From Bog-473 sp035534235 (GTDB taxonomy: Bacteria; Actinomycetota; Acidimicrobiia; Acidimicrobiales; RAAP-2), in assembly GCA_035534235.1 (NCBI GenBank), contig DATLSH010000038.1, forward strand, positions 1 through 57,528: a stretch of 57,528 nucleotides of DNA, given 5' to 3'. The position numbers and the translations under genes are program-made. The number at the start of each line of letters is the position of its first letter. Within the stretch, counting starts at the first letter, position 1. The notes under the pieces are model-generated. The model was given only the letters and a program-made list of their open reading frames with translations. It was not told where the DNA came from and did no database searches. Positions 57,461 through 57,528 of the stretch are shown here, piece by piece.

Positions 57461-57528
57461 TCAGCTGGTCCAGGTATCCGTGGTCGGACTGGTTGTGGCA
57501 GTGGCGGCCCCACCCGTGGCGGCGATGT
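57461..57528 (-). CDS. Possible 3' end of another secreted protein, cut by window edge
   Basis: The last minus-strand frame reads into the window as TGGAATATTSPTTDTWTS and stops at 57461. Thr/Ser-rich composition and the TWTS ending resemble the neighbouring secreted protein, but only about 22 residues are visible, so the call is tentative. Confidence 0.3.
   Translation of the reverse strand, partial: IAATGGAATATTSPTTDTWTS

Overview
The window is GC-rich bacterial chromosome with densely packed genes, most of them joined by 4-base ATGA or GTGA overlaps. The gene set fits Actinomycetota, and an Acidimicrobiia-like lineage is my best guess. Supporting genes are three LLM-type (F420-dependent-like) oxidoreductases, a mycothiol-type PIG-L amidase, an actinobacterial homodimeric AceE, a DinB/DUF664 protein and an HhH-GPD protein. 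Many genes also look leaderless, with a TANNNT -10 box 5 to 9 bases before an ATG or GTG. Species cannot be told from the sequence alone.

Layout. 1-472: the start of a tyrosine integrase beside a tRNA-Arg(CCU), so the inner end of an integrated element that lies mostly left of the window. 760-6118: ahcY, a convergent block (mycothiol amidase-like, DUF6817, LLM oxidoreductase, threonine aldolase) and a hotdog thioesterase. 6151-10144: a tight operon of LLM oxidoreductase, thiolase, ketoacyl synthase III and nucleotidyltransferase. 10145-10654: a gene-free stretch with a string of GNRA-capped hairpins and a long inverted repeat. 10655-16529: a VapBC pair, an SDR/aldehyde dehydrogenase pair, an acyl-CoA synthetase followed in frame by a GNAT without a start codon, and a DUF433/DUF5615 pair whose toxin gene is broken. 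16609-21387: tag, GNAT, quinone reductase, secreted protein, LLM and SDR. 21415-28306: a seven-gene minus-strand glycan operon (RmlB, RmlD, UDP-glucose dehydrogenase, UDP-xylose synthase-like SDR, two GT2 enzymes, lipoprotein aspartyl protease).

28319-33298: birA and the biotinylated acyl-CoA carboxylase alpha chain are divergent from overlapping -10 boxes; an M20 hydrolase, an ABM protein and a membrane protein follow. 33305-44253: a B12-dependent acyl-CoA mutase, CtaG, aldo/keto reductase, NlpC/P60 endopeptidase, rhodanese-ThiF protein, nitroreductase, cobalamin adenosyltransferase and metH. The mutase, adenosyltransferase and MetH together point to B12 use. 44262-54192: a 2-oxoacid dehydrogenase and lipoylation region with lpd, an E2 gene, one gene fusing LipB to LipA, rnhA, an IS200/IS605-type element and aceE. 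54143-57528: Rrf2/DinB operon, HhH-GPD protein, thiE and secreted proteins.

The most unusual points are these. The IS200/IS605 element keeps full-length tnpA and tnpB, but TnpB has Gly in place of the last RuvC Asp and TnpA has His in place of the catalytic Tyr; its right end abuts the aceE promoter. LipB and LipA are one polypeptide. A GNRA hairpin string sits beside the VapBC pair. One -10-to-start spacing recurs across the window and resolves many start codons.
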